Source of the DNA: CAVYXZ01 sp965223835
GTDB taxonomy: Bacteria; Chloroflexota; Anaerolineae; Aggregatilineales; Phototrophicaceae
DNA: 64,000 bases
Direction: 5' to 3'
Assembly (NCBI GenBank): GCA_965223835.1
Contig: CBDCXQ010000001.1
Span: 5,456,001 to 5,520,000 of the forward strand
The notes under the pieces are model-generated. The model had not been told where the DNA came from. It searched no databases and saw only the letters and a list, made by a program, of their open reading frames with translations. A program made the translations under genes and the position numbers. This document shows, in pieces, positions 1 through 9,478 of this stretch; positions within the stretch are counted from its first letter, which is position 1, and each line of letters opens with the position of its first letter.

Positions 1-2
1 CC

Positions 3-932
3 GATTACATGAACAATCTGTACGGCACCCGGTTTGACATTGATAACATCATTGTGACCGGCTCCGGCATGTTGGGGGTCATGCTGGCGGGGCAGTGCGT
101 CGTCGCTCAGGGTGATACGATTGTGACTCCTGTACCCACCTGGCCCAACCTCCCGGCAGTCCAGGAGATTCTGGGGGCCAACGTGGTGCGGGTGCCGCTG
201 GAACTCCAGGCTGGTCGCTGGCATCTGGACCTGGAGCGGTTGTTCGCCGCCTGTGACCACCAGACACGGGCGCTGCTCATTAACTCACCAAATAATCCCA
301 CCGGCTGGATGTTAGATGACAGCGAACAACAGACGATTCTCGATTTCTGCCGGTCACGTGGTCTGTGGCTCATCGCGGACGAAGTGTACAATCGGATTGT
401 TTACGATCGACCCTATGCCCCCACGTTCGCCGACAAAATCACGCCTGATGATCGTGTACTCATCATCAACAGCTTTTCCAAGACCTGGGCCATGACGGGC
501 TGGCGACTGGGTTGGATTACCGCCCCAACCGACCTGTTACCGACGTTTGAAATGCTGACCGAATACAGTCATGCCTGCACGCTGGCCGCAACCCAAATAG
601 CCGGGGTGGTTGCGCTGCGTGACGGGGAGCCATTTATCGAGCAGTCATTAAAACGCTATAAGGCTGCGTTGGATTTGCTCACGGACCAGTTCGCCCGGTG
701 GCCGCGCGTCTTTTTGCCGCAACCAGACGCTGCCTTTTATGCTTTTTTCAGTATTGCCGAGGTGACGGACAGCATGGCCTTCGCCGAACGCGCCCTGGCC
801 GAAGCTCAGGTGGGACTGGCACCGGGACTCGCTTTTGGGCCAGAAGGGGCAGCCTATCTGCGCCTCTGTTATGCGGTTGAGACCGATTTACTCGCGGCAG
901 CATTGGCCCGCCTTGAGCCACTTATGACCTGA
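3..932 (+). CDS. PLP-dependent aminotransferase class I/II (5' truncated by window edge)
   Basis: Fold-type I aminotransferase that would move an amino group between an amino acid and a 2-oxo acid in the cytoplasm. Visible motifs are NSPNNPTG (substrate/PLP contact), ADEVY (Asp and Tyr that hold the PLP ring) and SFSKTWAMTGWRLGW, whose Lys forms the Schiff base and whose Arg binds the substrate carboxylate. The frame is open to the window edge (Asp-Tyr precede the first Met at 9), and about 80-90 residues of a usual 390-residue protein are missing, so the true start lies outside. The exact substrate cannot be told from sequence. Confidence 0.9.
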   Translation, partial: DYMNNLYGTRFDIDNIIVTGSGMLGVMLAGQCVVAQGDTIVTPVPTWPNLPAVQEILGANVVRVPLELQAGRWHLDLERLFAACDHQTRALLINSPNNPTGWMLDDSEQQTILDFCRSRGLWLIADEVYNRIVYDRPYAPTFADKITPDDRVLIINSFSKTWAMTGWRLGWITAPTDLLPTFEMLTEYSHACTLAATQIAGVVALRDGEPFIEQSLKRYKAALDLLTDQFARWPRVFLPQPDAAFYAFFSIAEVTDSMAFAERALAEAQVGLAPGLAFGPEGAAYLRLCYAVETDLLAAALARLEPLMT

Positions 933-999
933 CGTATTTGCTTCCAACCGCGAACACGACTAGCATAAACATCATCACCCTAAACAGGAGGAAATGTGT

Positions 1000-1725
1000 A
1001 TGACTGAACAACCCGCCCAACCCCGTCCATCCGGCCCGCCACCCCCACCGCCCCAGAGACCCACGCCTGATATGGGCAAGGAAGCAGCACCCAGTACGCA
1101 GGGACGCATTGATTTCCGTAAGCGTTTGCCGGTCTGGATTCGAGAAATGCCGCAATTTGGGACTTTCCAACCGCCGGAGCCGGACCCTGATTATCAGTTG
1201 CTCAGTAAAAAGGCAATTGAGGAGGTGCTCAAAGATTACCCGGACAACGTCAAACAAATCATTTTTGACGATATTGATTTTATGGATTACGAAATGCTGC
1301 GCCTGTTCCGTGAACGCGATCATCAGGCCAAATTTAGCCAAAATCGCTATCGACGACGACAGATTATCTTACTCTCGCTGGCCGTCTCCGCGACGTTGAT
1401 CGGTTCGCTGCAGGTCATTGCCCTGAATAGCACCCCGGAACTCATGCCCGTGTTTGCCTTCCTGGAAACGCTGGTGGCATTGTTCACTGCTTTTGTCGCC
1501 GCAGTTGGCGGGCGGGTATCGCCGCAGGAGGATTGGCTCACCAACCGTCGCCGGGCCGAGCAAATGCGCCGTGAATATTTCCAGTATCTCACCCACATGC
1601 CGCCGTATGATGAAGTTGAAGGCTATCAACGCCAGATGCTGCTCTCCAAACGGGCTGCCGATATTAACCGGGGGATGTATCCGCAGGATAGCGTGAATCA
1701 GGGGTTAGGAGACAGCAATGGCTGA
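1000..1725 (+). CDS. SLATT/DUF4231-like two-helix membrane protein
   Basis: Protein of 241 residues: a Pro-rich N-terminal tail, a soluble helical stretch, then two hydrophobic segments (around residues 125-145 and 150-170) separated by a short turn, followed by a helical tail with R-R-A-E-Q-M-R-R-E-Y-F and Y-L-T-H-M-P-P-Y. This layout, a two-helix hairpin followed by a charged helical tail, is that of the SLATT/DUF4231 family, known as predicted membrane-perturbing effectors in nucleotide-signal conflict systems; the assignment here is by pattern only. The start at 1000 is preferred over ATG at 994 because AGGAGG at 986-991 is 8 nt from it against 2 nt. It overlaps the next gene by 8 nt, so the two form an operon. 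Confidence 0.65.
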   Translation: MTEQPAQPRPSGPPPPPPQRPTPDMGKEAAPSTQGRIDFRKRLPVWIREMPQFGTFQPPEPDPDYQLLSKKAIEEVLKDYPDNVKQIIFDDIDFMDYEMLRLFRERDHQAKFSQNRYRRRQIILLSLAVSATLIGSLQVIALNSTPELMPVFAFLETLVALFTAFVAAVGGRVSPQEDWLTNRRRAEQMRREYFQYLTHMPPYDEVEGYQRQMLLSKRAADINRGMYPQDSVNQGLGDSNG

Positions 1726-2560
1726 GACTAATATCAAACGTGAACATATGCGGGCGGTTTATGAGATTTTTCAAAAATTCGCCCTCGAAGATCAACGGCG
1801 CTATTGGCAGGCCACCACGCGTAAGTATCGAACCGCTGTGGGGCAGGTAAACTTTATCGTCGCTTTATTCTCATTTTTGACGGGCTTTTCCGCCGCCTTA
1901 GCCGGTTTATTGGTGTCCGCCTATCTGGTGGACGGTTCCTTTGCCAACGGCGGGGCGTGCGCCAATCTGGAAGGCAGTCGCAACCTGGTGACAACGCTGC
2001 GTAACATCGGGGTGATTGACGAATCGGAAGCTTTGCAAGCGCAGGAAGCGCTGGATGCCGATGGCTCGACGGCGGTGATCGCTAATGATGCGGTGCAAGC
2101 TGCTTTGGCTTCGATGGCGAACAGTAGCGCAACCAATTGTGGTTTTATCGCCGGGCTGGTCAACTTCCTGATGATTCTAGCCGTTGTAACTCCGGCAGTT
2201 GGTGGCGCATTTACAACGCTGGCGAGCCTTTATCAGTGGGACCGCACGGTGAATATCTATGACGGGGCACTGGAGAATCTGGAAGTGGCCGATTCGCAGT
2301 CGCCGCTGGATGACATGGATGATTTGACTTATAAAGCCGCCCTGCGTGCCTATGTCGAGAACACGCTGCGGGTGATGGCCGAAGAAACCGCGCAGTGGGG
2401 CCAGTCGGTGCGCACGCCACCGGAGTTGAAAACATTTGTTGAAGAGGAACAACGTAAAGCCGCTCGTGCCAGTCGGTCCCGCGGCAGTGGTCCAATCACA
2501 ACCGTATCCGACCAGCTTCTAGCCGAAGACGACGAAAATGAGGGGGGTACCCCCACCTAG
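1718..2560 (+). CDS. Second SLATT-like two-helix membrane protein
   Basis: Protein of 280 residues starting inside the end of the preceding gene, behind a GGAGA Shine-Dalgarno. It begins with a helical segment (RYWQATTRKYRTAVGQ), then a first hydrophobic helix (about 47-70), a roughly 80-residue extracytoplasmic Ala/Asn-rich loop containing two Cys, a second hydrophobic helix (about 145-175), and a long charged C-terminal helix. The shape resembles the upstream SLATT-like protein but the loop is much larger. Its stop is one base from the stop of the convergent kinase gene. A pore-forming or membrane sensor role is inference from family resemblance. Confidence 0.55.
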   Translation: MAETNIKREHMRAVYEIFQKFALEDQRRYWQATTRKYRTAVGQVNFIVALFSFLTGFSAALAGLLVSAYLVDGSFANGGACANLEGSRNLVTTLRNIGVIDESEALQAQEALDADGSTAVIANDAVQAALASMANSSATNCGFIAGLVNFLMILAVVTPAVGGAFTTLASLYQWDRTVNIYDGALENLEVADSQSPLDDMDDLTYKAALRAYVENTLRVMAEETAQWGQSVRTPPELKTFVEEEQRKAARASRSRGSGPITTVSDQLLAEDDENEGGTPT

Positions 2561-2561
2561 A

Positions 2562-4793
2562 TTAACGGCTTTCCGGGTCCAGCTCGATCGGCTGGACCTG
2601 GTCCTCAGTGGTCAAATTGCGCAAGCCGTCGCCCACATTCTGCAAATGAAGGTCGGCACGCTGGGCATGTTGCAGGCTTTGTCGGGCATATTCAGTGGCT
2701 CGCTGGTAGTTGCGGCTATCCAGGTCGGCAGCACTGCGCTTGCTATGACTCTTCGCCACGCGTAAGAGCGCCCGCGCAATTCCCAACTCAACCCGGATGT
2801 GGAACGTCTTGTCATTCCGCTCCTGGGCAAAATGCAGGTAAGTTTCTGCCAGATCAATGCGCAGGGTGCCCAACATTTCCGCAATCTGGGCATCAATGCG
2901 CCCGCTTTTGGCATCGCGCTCCTGCATCAGGTCCAGATCAATCAGGAGTTGCCCGGCATCATAGGCGGCATCACCCTCTCGTCGCAGGCTTTCCAGATCA
3001 ATCAGCTTAAAGTCAAAATCAGCATGTTCCAGCGCTGTCTGTTTAGCGGTTAGTGGCCGGATCATGATGTTGCGTGAATGGAGATCGCCATGCGAATAGG
3101 CCAGCGGGAAATTGTCAATCCAGCGACGATATTGCAAGACGAGCGCGATTCGATCAACCAGCGCTTTTTGGACCGATTGATAATCAACATCGTCCAGCAA
3201 ATTATTGCTTTCGATGTGGTTGAACACGCGCCCAACATGTTCCAACATCGGGATAATGTAGAGATCACGTAGATGATTTTCACCTGATGGCGGCGGCTCG
3301 ATCGTATCGGCCCGGTGCATACTGAGTAAAAAAACGCCCAGTTTTTTTCCGATCGGCACGCCGGCCCGCAACACCTGGGGATAGAGTTCATAAAACGTCT
3401 TGTATTGATCGAGGTCTTCGATAATGACAAAGGCCTGCCCGTCATCATTGACATAACTTTCTTTCGGCACCCTGGCAAACGAATTGACCAAGGCGACCGG
3501 TAATTGATCGTAGTGGGCGCGTTCGTTCGCAATATCGTCTTTAGGACCATATTTCACAATGAGTGTGTGACCAAAAAGATCGGTGTCATTGGGGTCAATG
3601 GGATTGGTGATTACCGGATTGATGCGAATCACACTGGCACCAGACAAACCTAAATGCAAACGCGTTGGTGCCTCATCGACCTCGATGTTGATCCAGCGGC
3701 GCAGTGCTTCAACCAGACTTTCCTGTTCGGCCCAGGGGCTGGTTTGGCGAAACGATTCAGAATGCCGCCGCAAGTTCTGAATCCAGAACTGTTGGCCTAA
3801 CGGTTTGCCCAGGTAAGCATGAACCGAAACGATGGTGCGACACAGAATGAGCAGGAAGTCATATTCATCGGGGAAAAAGGCTTTGAGGCTATCGGGCGCG
3901 TCTTCGCCGAAAAATTGTTGCCACCAGGTCTGGAGGCTGCGAGTAACGGCGTCTTGAATATCGTCGCGGCACGGCAAAGCACCCAGATTTTCAACAACAT
4001 AGCAGGTCTCAATGATGACATCGCGGAAGAACGTGCGATATTCACTTACTGTGCTGACACTCAAGCGCTGGTCCCACATGGATTGGATGAGGTCACGTGC
4101 CCAGGCCCACTGAAAATCTGCGACACCCCAGAGATAGCCATGATTCTGGGCCTGGTGCAGGAGCTTCTCCAGCAGTGCTTCATGCTGGGGCACGATTTCT
4201 TCGACCAGCTCATAATGCAGGCGCAGCGCCAGCGCCAAGTCTTTGTCGCGCAAATCGCGCTGCAGGGCATATTCCACCGTCTGAATAAGTTTATCCTGGG
4301 AGATTAAATTGTCTTCTAACACACTATTTTTCCAGGCCAGAACGAGCACTTTTAACGCCCAGAGCGTGTTAAAAATCATATTATCAGTCGACGAATTTGG
4401 AATGACAAAACGTCCGCTTTCATCGCGCTGACGAATGAGTAATTCCAGGCGCGGTTTGACATTCTGGCTGTAGGGATTGATGTTCAATAGACCTTCAAGC
4501 CGCGTCATTTCAGCATGATCGATATGAATCGAGTTGGTCTGCGGCAGCGGCAGATCAAACCAGCGGGCGACTCGTTGGAATTCCTGCTCTTTGGTTGGCA
4601 ATCCAAACGCCAGCAGCGCCGCCACATAATGCTGGGTGATGCGGAACTGAGTCAGGCTACGATTACCGATTAGATCATCAACTTCGTTGGGTATCGACTT
4701 GGGGTGTTTTTCGTGCGCAATCAGCAAATAGGCTGCCAGACTGTTTAAAGTTTCGCCGAGTTGCTTGAAGACCTGCTCATCAGGGGGGCACAT
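2562..4793 (-). CDS. Giant APH/choline-kinase-fold phosphotransferase with helical N-terminal half
   Basis: Protein of 743 residues. The C-terminal third is a complete kinase-like fold of the aminoglycoside phosphotransferase/choline kinase superfamily: a Gly-containing loop (GLSGASV), a VAIK-like Lys in LIVKYG, a helix-C-like Glu in ANERAHY, the catalytic loop HGDLHSRN near residue 568 and the metal-binding LIDLES. The first roughly 370 residues are all-helical, with Trp/aromatic-rich repeats that could be an alpha/alpha barrel. The family usually has about 300 residues, so the N-terminal half is extra. Substrate is unknown. Its closest visible relative is the next gene upstream on the same strand, about 360 bp away. 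Convergent with the SLATT-like pair. Confidence 0.7.
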   Translation of the reverse strand: MCPPDEQVFKQLGETLNSLAAYLLIAHEKHPKSIPNEVDDLIGNRSLTQFRITQHYVAALLAFGLPTKEQEFQRVARWFDLPLPQTNSIHIDHAEMTRLEGLLNINPYSQNVKPRLELLIRQRDESGRFVIPNSSTDNMIFNTLWALKVLVLAWKNSVLEDNLISQDKLIQTVEYALQRDLRDKDLALALRLHYELVEEIVPQHEALLEKLLHQAQNHGYLWGVADFQWAWARDLIQSMWDQRLSVSTVSEYRTFFRDVIIETCYVVENLGALPCRDDIQDAVTRSLQTWWQQFFGEDAPDSLKAFFPDEYDFLLILCRTIVSVHAYLGKPLGQQFWIQNLRRHSESFRQTSPWAEQESLVEALRRWINIEVDEAPTRLHLGLSGASVIRINPVITNPIDPNDTDLFGHTLIVKYGPKDDIANERAHYDQLPVALVNSFARVPKESYVNDDGQAFVIIEDLDQYKTFYELYPQVLRAGVPIGKKLGVFLLSMHRADTIEPPPSGENHLRDLYIIPMLEHVGRVFNHIESNNLLDDVDYQSVQKALVDRIALVLQYRRWIDNFPLAYSHGDLHSRNIMIRPLTAKQTALEHADFDFKLIDLESLRREGDAAYDAGQLLIDLDLMQERDAKSGRIDAQIAEMLGTLRIDLAETYLHFAQERNDKTFHIRVELGIARALLRVAKSHSKRSAADLDSRNYQRATEYARQSLQHAQRADLHLQNVGDGLRNLTTEDQVQPIELDPESR

Positions 4794-5153
4794 AATCGTT
4801 CTCTATGCTTTTTATAACCAGCCCATTACGAGTTTTTAATGTAACGATAGTGATAATAACATAATTTTCAACATTCCGTTAATCCCGGTCAGTGATGGTA
4901 TGTCAGTCGTCAGGCTGGGAGTGTTGTCTGGTAGAACTCGCCGGGCGGCACAGCCTACTCAATCTTGTGAACCACAAAGATCACCGATGACGCTGAGAAA
5001 TGCTGGACAAGCGCGTCCGTTCAGGTCATTTAGAGACGCTCTCTGCGCTTTGTGTCCTCAGCGATTCGCTAAAAACTCGCAATGCAGGCGTTATATAACA
5101 AAAGACTCGGATAACCTAACCGGGGCAGCAATCATTTCGCGGAAGGCAGGTCT
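4794..5153. other. Intergenic region between the two giant kinase genes
   Basis: 360 bases without a convincing gene. An open frame of 85 codons at 4900-5157 has no ribosome site and odd composition, so it is not called. The left end (4800-4870) is AT-rich and probably holds the promoter for the kinase gene at 2562-4793. The centre carries degenerate repeat sequence described separately. Confidence 0.5.
4970..5067. repeat. Degenerate ACCACAAAG/GACGCTGAG-type repeat fragments in opposite orientation
   Basis: ACCACAAAGATCACCGATGA begins at 4971 and runs into CGCTGAG. The inverted counterpart CTCTGCGCTTTGTG with CCTCAGCG lies at 5041-5063. Such ACCACAGAG/ACACAGAG-like imperfect arrays are scattered in many bacterial intergenic regions. 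Two divergent copies face each other here. They are too decayed to define ends. Confidence 0.35.
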
Positions 5154-7331
5154 TTAAAGGCCGTTGATGACCGTTTGCATATAACCCAGCGCTTCGGCGG
5201 CATGGCCGATCACCTCTTCAGCGATCTGGTCGGCCTGGGCAGATTGCATTTCTTTAAGATAATTACTGCCACGCTTGGTCTTGCCTTTGGCGATGCGCAA
5301 CAGGGCACGGGCCTTTGCCAGTTCGACGCGCAAGTTAAAGGTTGAGTCGTTACGCGCCTCACCGAATTTGCGATAACCAATTGCCAGCTCCTCGCCCAGG
5401 CTTGCCAGTCGCCGCTGGCTATCAAATTGACTTTCTTCCCGCGACACCAGGTCAATGTCGATGAGCAGTTGCCCGGCATCAAACGCCGCATCCCCCTCTG
5501 GTGAGAGGTATTCGAGATCAATGAGGCGGAAATTCAGCCCGCGATTCTGGGTGAGATCAGCATCTTCGGCTCCTCGAATCATGATATTGCGCAAGTGCAA
5601 ATCACCATGCATGTGGGCGGCGGGGAAATCACGCAGCGCCGCCTGCTGTCGGATAAGTTCGCCAATGCAATCGAACAGGTCATGCTGGATGTCGTTGACA
5701 AAGGCCTGGGTTTTTTCGAAGACGTTGTATTCCCACACAAAGTCAAAAATACGGTCGATATATTCCATCATCTTGCGCAGATAAATCTCGCGCAGCAGGC
5801 TCTTCCTGACCTGCGGCGTCTGGGTGGTGCCGCCTTCGTGCATCTGTCGGAGAAAACTGCCCAGTTGGTCCGCAACCGCCACCACGTCGGATGAGAGCAA
5901 GCTATGGATTTCGTACAGTGTTTTGTAGTCGTGCAGATCTTGCATGACCACATAAGCCAGTCCGGTTTCTAAGTCGGTGTAGGTGGTTTCAGGAATACGG
6001 ACAAAGTGGTCCTGAATGCCGGGCGGGAGCTTATGATAATTGTTGCGCTCGTGTTCGATTTCGGTGCGAGGACCATACTTGATAATGACCGATTCACCGG
6101 GAAACGTCATGGCCTTGCGGTCATTGCTGGCGATTGGACTCCAGATGACGGGATGGGCGCGGACGACATTCGCATCGGAAAAACCCAGCTTAAGCGGTTC
6201 AATTTCGCGGTCGAGGTCCACCTCAAGCCAACTGCGCAGCGCCTTTTTGATGTTGCGGATCTCCAGCGATTCACTCAGGTCTTTTTTCATCTCGGCCAAT
6301 TCGTGCAGCAAATGCACGTTCACCGTGTTCAGGTCAACCAGTGGCGCTCCGGCGTAGGCCTGGACCGCACGCAGGGTCCGACAGAGAACCCGTATGTAGT
6401 CAACGTCATAAGGTTTAGGGAACAGGCCGCGCAGCGTGGTGATCGCTTGCTTGCCATGAAACTGCGTCCACCATAATTTCATGGCACAGTCGAGGGTGGG
6501 CACAATTTCCGGGTAATCCGTTTGCAAAGGCGCTAAGTTTTCGATGACCATGCAGGTGCTCAGAATAACCCGGCGGAATTGATCTTGATATTCACGGACT
6601 TCCGGGGGGAGCAATCGGCTGCCCACTGCAAATTCCTCAACCCAGTCCATGCGCTGAATCAACCAGCCGATTTCTTCCATCCCCCAGACACCGCGATTAT
6701 CGTTGGCGATCTTGATCAGACGCCGTAGTTCGACCTCGTGTTTCTTGGTCAAACCACCGAAGTATTGATGCTGTAGGCGCAGCGCCAGCGCCATATCCTT
6801 GACCTTGCGCATTTCCCGATTTTTAATCAGGCGATCCAGATATTTTTTAAGGGTATCCACGCCGACATGACGCTCCGACAGGACGTTGCGCTCCAGGGCG
6901 AGGGAAAACGCCTCGAGTGCCCACAGCGTATCAAAAGCCCCCCAACCGGGCTGGACATCAAAATCGCCATCATGTTCCTGACGGCTCAGATGTTCCAGGC
7001 GGCTTTGTACGTTTTCTTTGTGGGGGCGTGACAACAACAGGATAATCAGCCGATTCATTTCTTGCGGATCGATCAAGTCATTCTCACGCTGGGGAAATGG
7101 TTGGTCAAACCACTCGATAACATCCTCGAGCCAGGCACTTTCGGGGTCAATGCCATAGGCCAACAGTGCCCGCGCATAATGCATCGTCATGCGCACGCTG
7201 GTCTTATCGTCAATATTGTGCAGAATTAAATCGGGAAAGCGATTTTCTTTCTCGATGAGTAACAGTTCAACAATGAGCTGGGTGATGGTCGCTTCCAGGT
7301 CGGGCAAATCAGGGCAAGGGTTGCCGTTCAT
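5154..7331 (-). CDS. Giant APH-fold phosphotransferase, paralogue of the downstream kinase
   Basis: Protein of 725 residues with the same architecture as the 743-residue kinase on its 3' side: all-helical N-terminal half, then a kinase fold with GFSDANV loop, Lys in VIIKYG, Glu in EHERNNY, catalytic HGDLHLRN near residue 573 and LIDLEY for metal. After it both proteins share a GDAAYDAGQLLIDLDL-like segment and a helical tail. AGGAG six nt before the ATG supports the start. It lies 44 nt downstream of the receptor kinase gene on the same strand, so the two are probably co-transcribed. What it phosphorylates, or whether it is active, is not known. Confidence 0.7.
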   Translation of the reverse strand: MNGNPCPDLPDLEATITQLIVELLLIEKENRFPDLILHNIDDKTSVRMTMHYARALLAYGIDPESAWLEDVIEWFDQPFPQRENDLIDPQEMNRLIILLLSRPHKENVQSRLEHLSRQEHDGDFDVQPGWGAFDTLWALEAFSLALERNVLSERHVGVDTLKKYLDRLIKNREMRKVKDMALALRLQHQYFGGLTKKHEVELRRLIKIANDNRGVWGMEEIGWLIQRMDWVEEFAVGSRLLPPEVREYQDQFRRVILSTCMVIENLAPLQTDYPEIVPTLDCAMKLWWTQFHGKQAITTLRGLFPKPYDVDYIRVLCRTLRAVQAYAGAPLVDLNTVNVHLLHELAEMKKDLSESLEIRNIKKALRSWLEVDLDREIEPLKLGFSDANVVRAHPVIWSPIASNDRKAMTFPGESVIIKYGPRTEIEHERNNYHKLPPGIQDHFVRIPETTYTDLETGLAYVVMQDLHDYKTLYEIHSLLSSDVVAVADQLGSFLRQMHEGGTTQTPQVRKSLLREIYLRKMMEYIDRIFDFVWEYNVFEKTQAFVNDIQHDLFDCIGELIRQQAALRDFPAAHMHGDLHLRNIMIRGAEDADLTQNRGLNFRLIDLEYLSPEGDAAFDAGQLLIDIDLVSREESQFDSQRRLASLGEELAIGYRKFGEARNDSTFNLRVELAKARALLRIAKGKTKRGSNYLKEMQSAQADQIAEEVIGHAAEALGYMQTVINGL

Positions 7332-7375
7332 TTTCGACTCCTGAAACTCTCAGCATGACGAGTTTGGTTACTGGC

Positions 7376-9406
7376 TTACTCCAGGTTGGTTAAATCTTCG
7401 GCGGTAATGACATCGCCCGGTGGTACCAAAATCTGCTCCGGCAGGGTACCCCCAGCCAGCAGTTGGATAACGGCGTCAATGGCCGCGCGGGAAAATTCTT
7501 CTCGCCCGACATCAACCGAACCGCGCATATAATTGCCTTCTTGAATATAACGCAGGGCCAATTGCTCGGCATCAATGCTGGTAATCACCACTTCATCGGG
7601 CGGAATCTCCGCCGCTTCCAGCGCTTCGATCGCACCAAATGAGCCAGCATCGTTAATGCTGACAATGACGTTGAATTCTACGCCATCGTTTAACAATTGC
7701 GTGACCGACTCGTTGGCGAAGTCACCAACGGCACCCAGGTAGCGACCCACAATATTCGCCTCTGGTGCCACCGAGAGCACCCCCTCTTCCAGCCCATCGG
7801 CGCGCGTGATGAGATTCGGCAAGTCGGGATAATCCAGAATAATGACGTTGGCTTCCCCGTTCATCTCTTCCGCAATGATTTGTCCGGCTAATTCACCGGG
7901 CTTAAACCCCATCTGATATTCATCGCCGACCAGCATCACGCCACCATAACTGGCGACATCACTGGACATCAACACCAACGGCAAGTCGGCATCTTCCAGC
8001 GATTGCAGCGAATTGGCGAGTAATTCGGGGTCTAGCAAGCACATGATAAACGCGCCTGCCCCGGCTGTTCGCGCCCGTTCAAGCTGGGTAAGCTGTTCAT
8101 ATTCATCATTATCGGCATCATAAACCCGATACCTTAGCCCATATTCGCGGGCAAAATCACCCATCTCGCGGGCCTGAGTCGCATGATATTCACTGGTCTG
8201 ATTACAGGCGATAAAGGCGATAAATTGATCGCCCAAAACGCGCTGGGCACGGGCAATGGTTTCATCATCGGGGATGAGGGTTTGGGCGGGTCCCTGCGTA
8301 TCGGAAAGAATCGTAGGCTGGAAGGTCTCCACTGGCTGATTCAGGACCGACACCAGCCCAATAGCGACTACAATAATGCTGACTAACACACCAAGTCCAC
8401 CAATCACCACGCTGCGATTCAAGCGGCGGCGACGCGGCTTGGTCGGCGGAAACATATTCGGCGTTGCCGTGAGATCGTGAGTTGAGGGCCGATACCCCAT
8501 CACTGCTTCCAGATCATGCACCATGTCCATAATGTTCGCATAGCGCAGGCTGGCATCTTTGTTGAGCGCCCGCATAATGACGGCATCGATCCCTGGCGGA
8601 AGCTCCGGGTTAATTTCACTGGGTCGCAGCGGTATTTTTTCCAGATGCTGGTAGATGATCGATACCACGTCACCGGTATCCGAATCAAAGGGGAGTTCGC
8701 CTGTCACCATCTGGTACAGGATGATGCCCATCCCGTATATATCGGCGCGTTGGTCAATTGCATCGCCACGCAGTTGTTCCGGGGCCATATACACCGGGGT
8801 GCCGATTATTTTGCCGCTCTGGGTCAGCACTGGCGAATTCTCAATCCACTTCGCCAATCCAAAATCTGTCAGGTAGGCATCACCCGTACTGGAAAACAGG
8901 ATGTTCGCCGGCTTGAGATCGCGGTGGATAATCCCGTTGCTATGGGCATAGGCCAGTCCCCGCCCAACCTGGCGGAAAATGTCGGTCGCGCGGTCGAGGG
9001 GCAAGGGGCCATTGGCGATGAGATCGCTTAGTGAACCACCGTCCAGCAATCGCATCACGAGGTAGGCGGTTTCGTTTACAATACCATAGTCATAAACGGG
9101 CAGGATATGGGTATGCTCCAGGCTGGCAATGACGTTCGCTTCGCGGGCAAACCGCTCACGGAATACATCCAGATCACCCGCCTCGGCCAGATCGGACGCG
9201 ATAACCTTGATCGCTACGGGTCGACCGACTGAGGGTTGGTAGGCGCGATAAACCTTCGCCATCCCGCCACGCCCGATGCGTGCTTCAATGCGGTAATCCC
9301 CCAGTTGTGCCCCGATCAGATTGTCCATAGGTTGTCCAGATTGCAATAGTTTGAGTGTTTCGTCTTCAGTATACCCTTTAAGGCCAGTTTTCGTGTAATA
9401 ATTCAT
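7376..9406 (-). CDS. Receptor-like Ser/Thr protein kinase with periplasmic sugar-binding-protein sensor
   Basis: Protein of 676 residues. Residues about 37-300 are a Hanks-type kinase: Gly loop IGRGGMAKVY, VAIK Lys, catalytic HRDLKPANI near 157, DFG in TDFGLAKW, and EQLRGDAIDQRADIYGMG. An Arg/Lys-rich juxtamembrane stretch precedes one transmembrane helix at about 330-355. The outer part (about 395-676) is a type I periplasmic binding protein fold of the ribose/xylose class (QFIAFIACNQTSEYH, SSDVASYGGVMLVGDEY, VSINDAGSFGAIEAL). The kinase would phosphorylate cytoplasmic targets when the outer domain binds a small ligand. ATG at 9328 (residue 27) is an alternative start. It heads the kinase gene cluster to its left. 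Confidence 0.9.
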   Translation of the reverse strand: MNYYTKTGLKGYTEDETLKLLQSGQPMDNLIGAQLGDYRIEARIGRGGMAKVYRAYQPSVGRPVAIKVIASDLAEAGDLDVFRERFAREANVIASLEHTHILPVYDYGIVNETAYLVMRLLDGGSLSDLIANGPLPLDRATDIFRQVGRGLAYAHSNGIIHRDLKPANILFSSTGDAYLTDFGLAKWIENSPVLTQSGKIIGTPVYMAPEQLRGDAIDQRADIYGMGIILYQMVTGELPFDSDTGDVVSIIYQHLEKIPLRPSEINPELPPGIDAVIMRALNKDASLRYANIMDMVHDLEAVMGYRPSTHDLTATPNMFPPTKPRRRRLNRSVVIGGLGVLVSIIVVAIGLVSVLNQPVETFQPTILSDTQGPAQTLIPDDETIARAQRVLGDQFIAFIACNQTSEYHATQAREMGDFAREYGLRYRVYDADNDEYEQLTQLERARTAGAGAFIMCLLDPELLANSLQSLEDADLPLVLMSSDVASYGGVMLVGDEYQMGFKPGELAGQIIAEEMNGEANVIILDYPDLPNLITRADGLEEGVLSVAPEANIVGRYLGAVGDFANESVTQLLNDGVEFNVIVSINDAGSFGAIEALEAAEIPPDEVVITSIDAEQLALRYIQEGNYMRGSVDVGREEFSRAAIDAVIQLLAGGTLPEQILVPPGDVITAEDLTNLE

Positions 9407-9478
9407 CGCGTCAGGCAGTTATTTGCCGCCGACTGCCGGTGTAAAAATTTTGATCGTCGGAACCGAAGGTAAACGGCC

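Noticed and set aside
4900..5157. 85-codon open frame between the kinase genes
   Set aside because: No ribosome site, crosses repeat fragments and has unprotein-like Arg/Ser/Cys composition.
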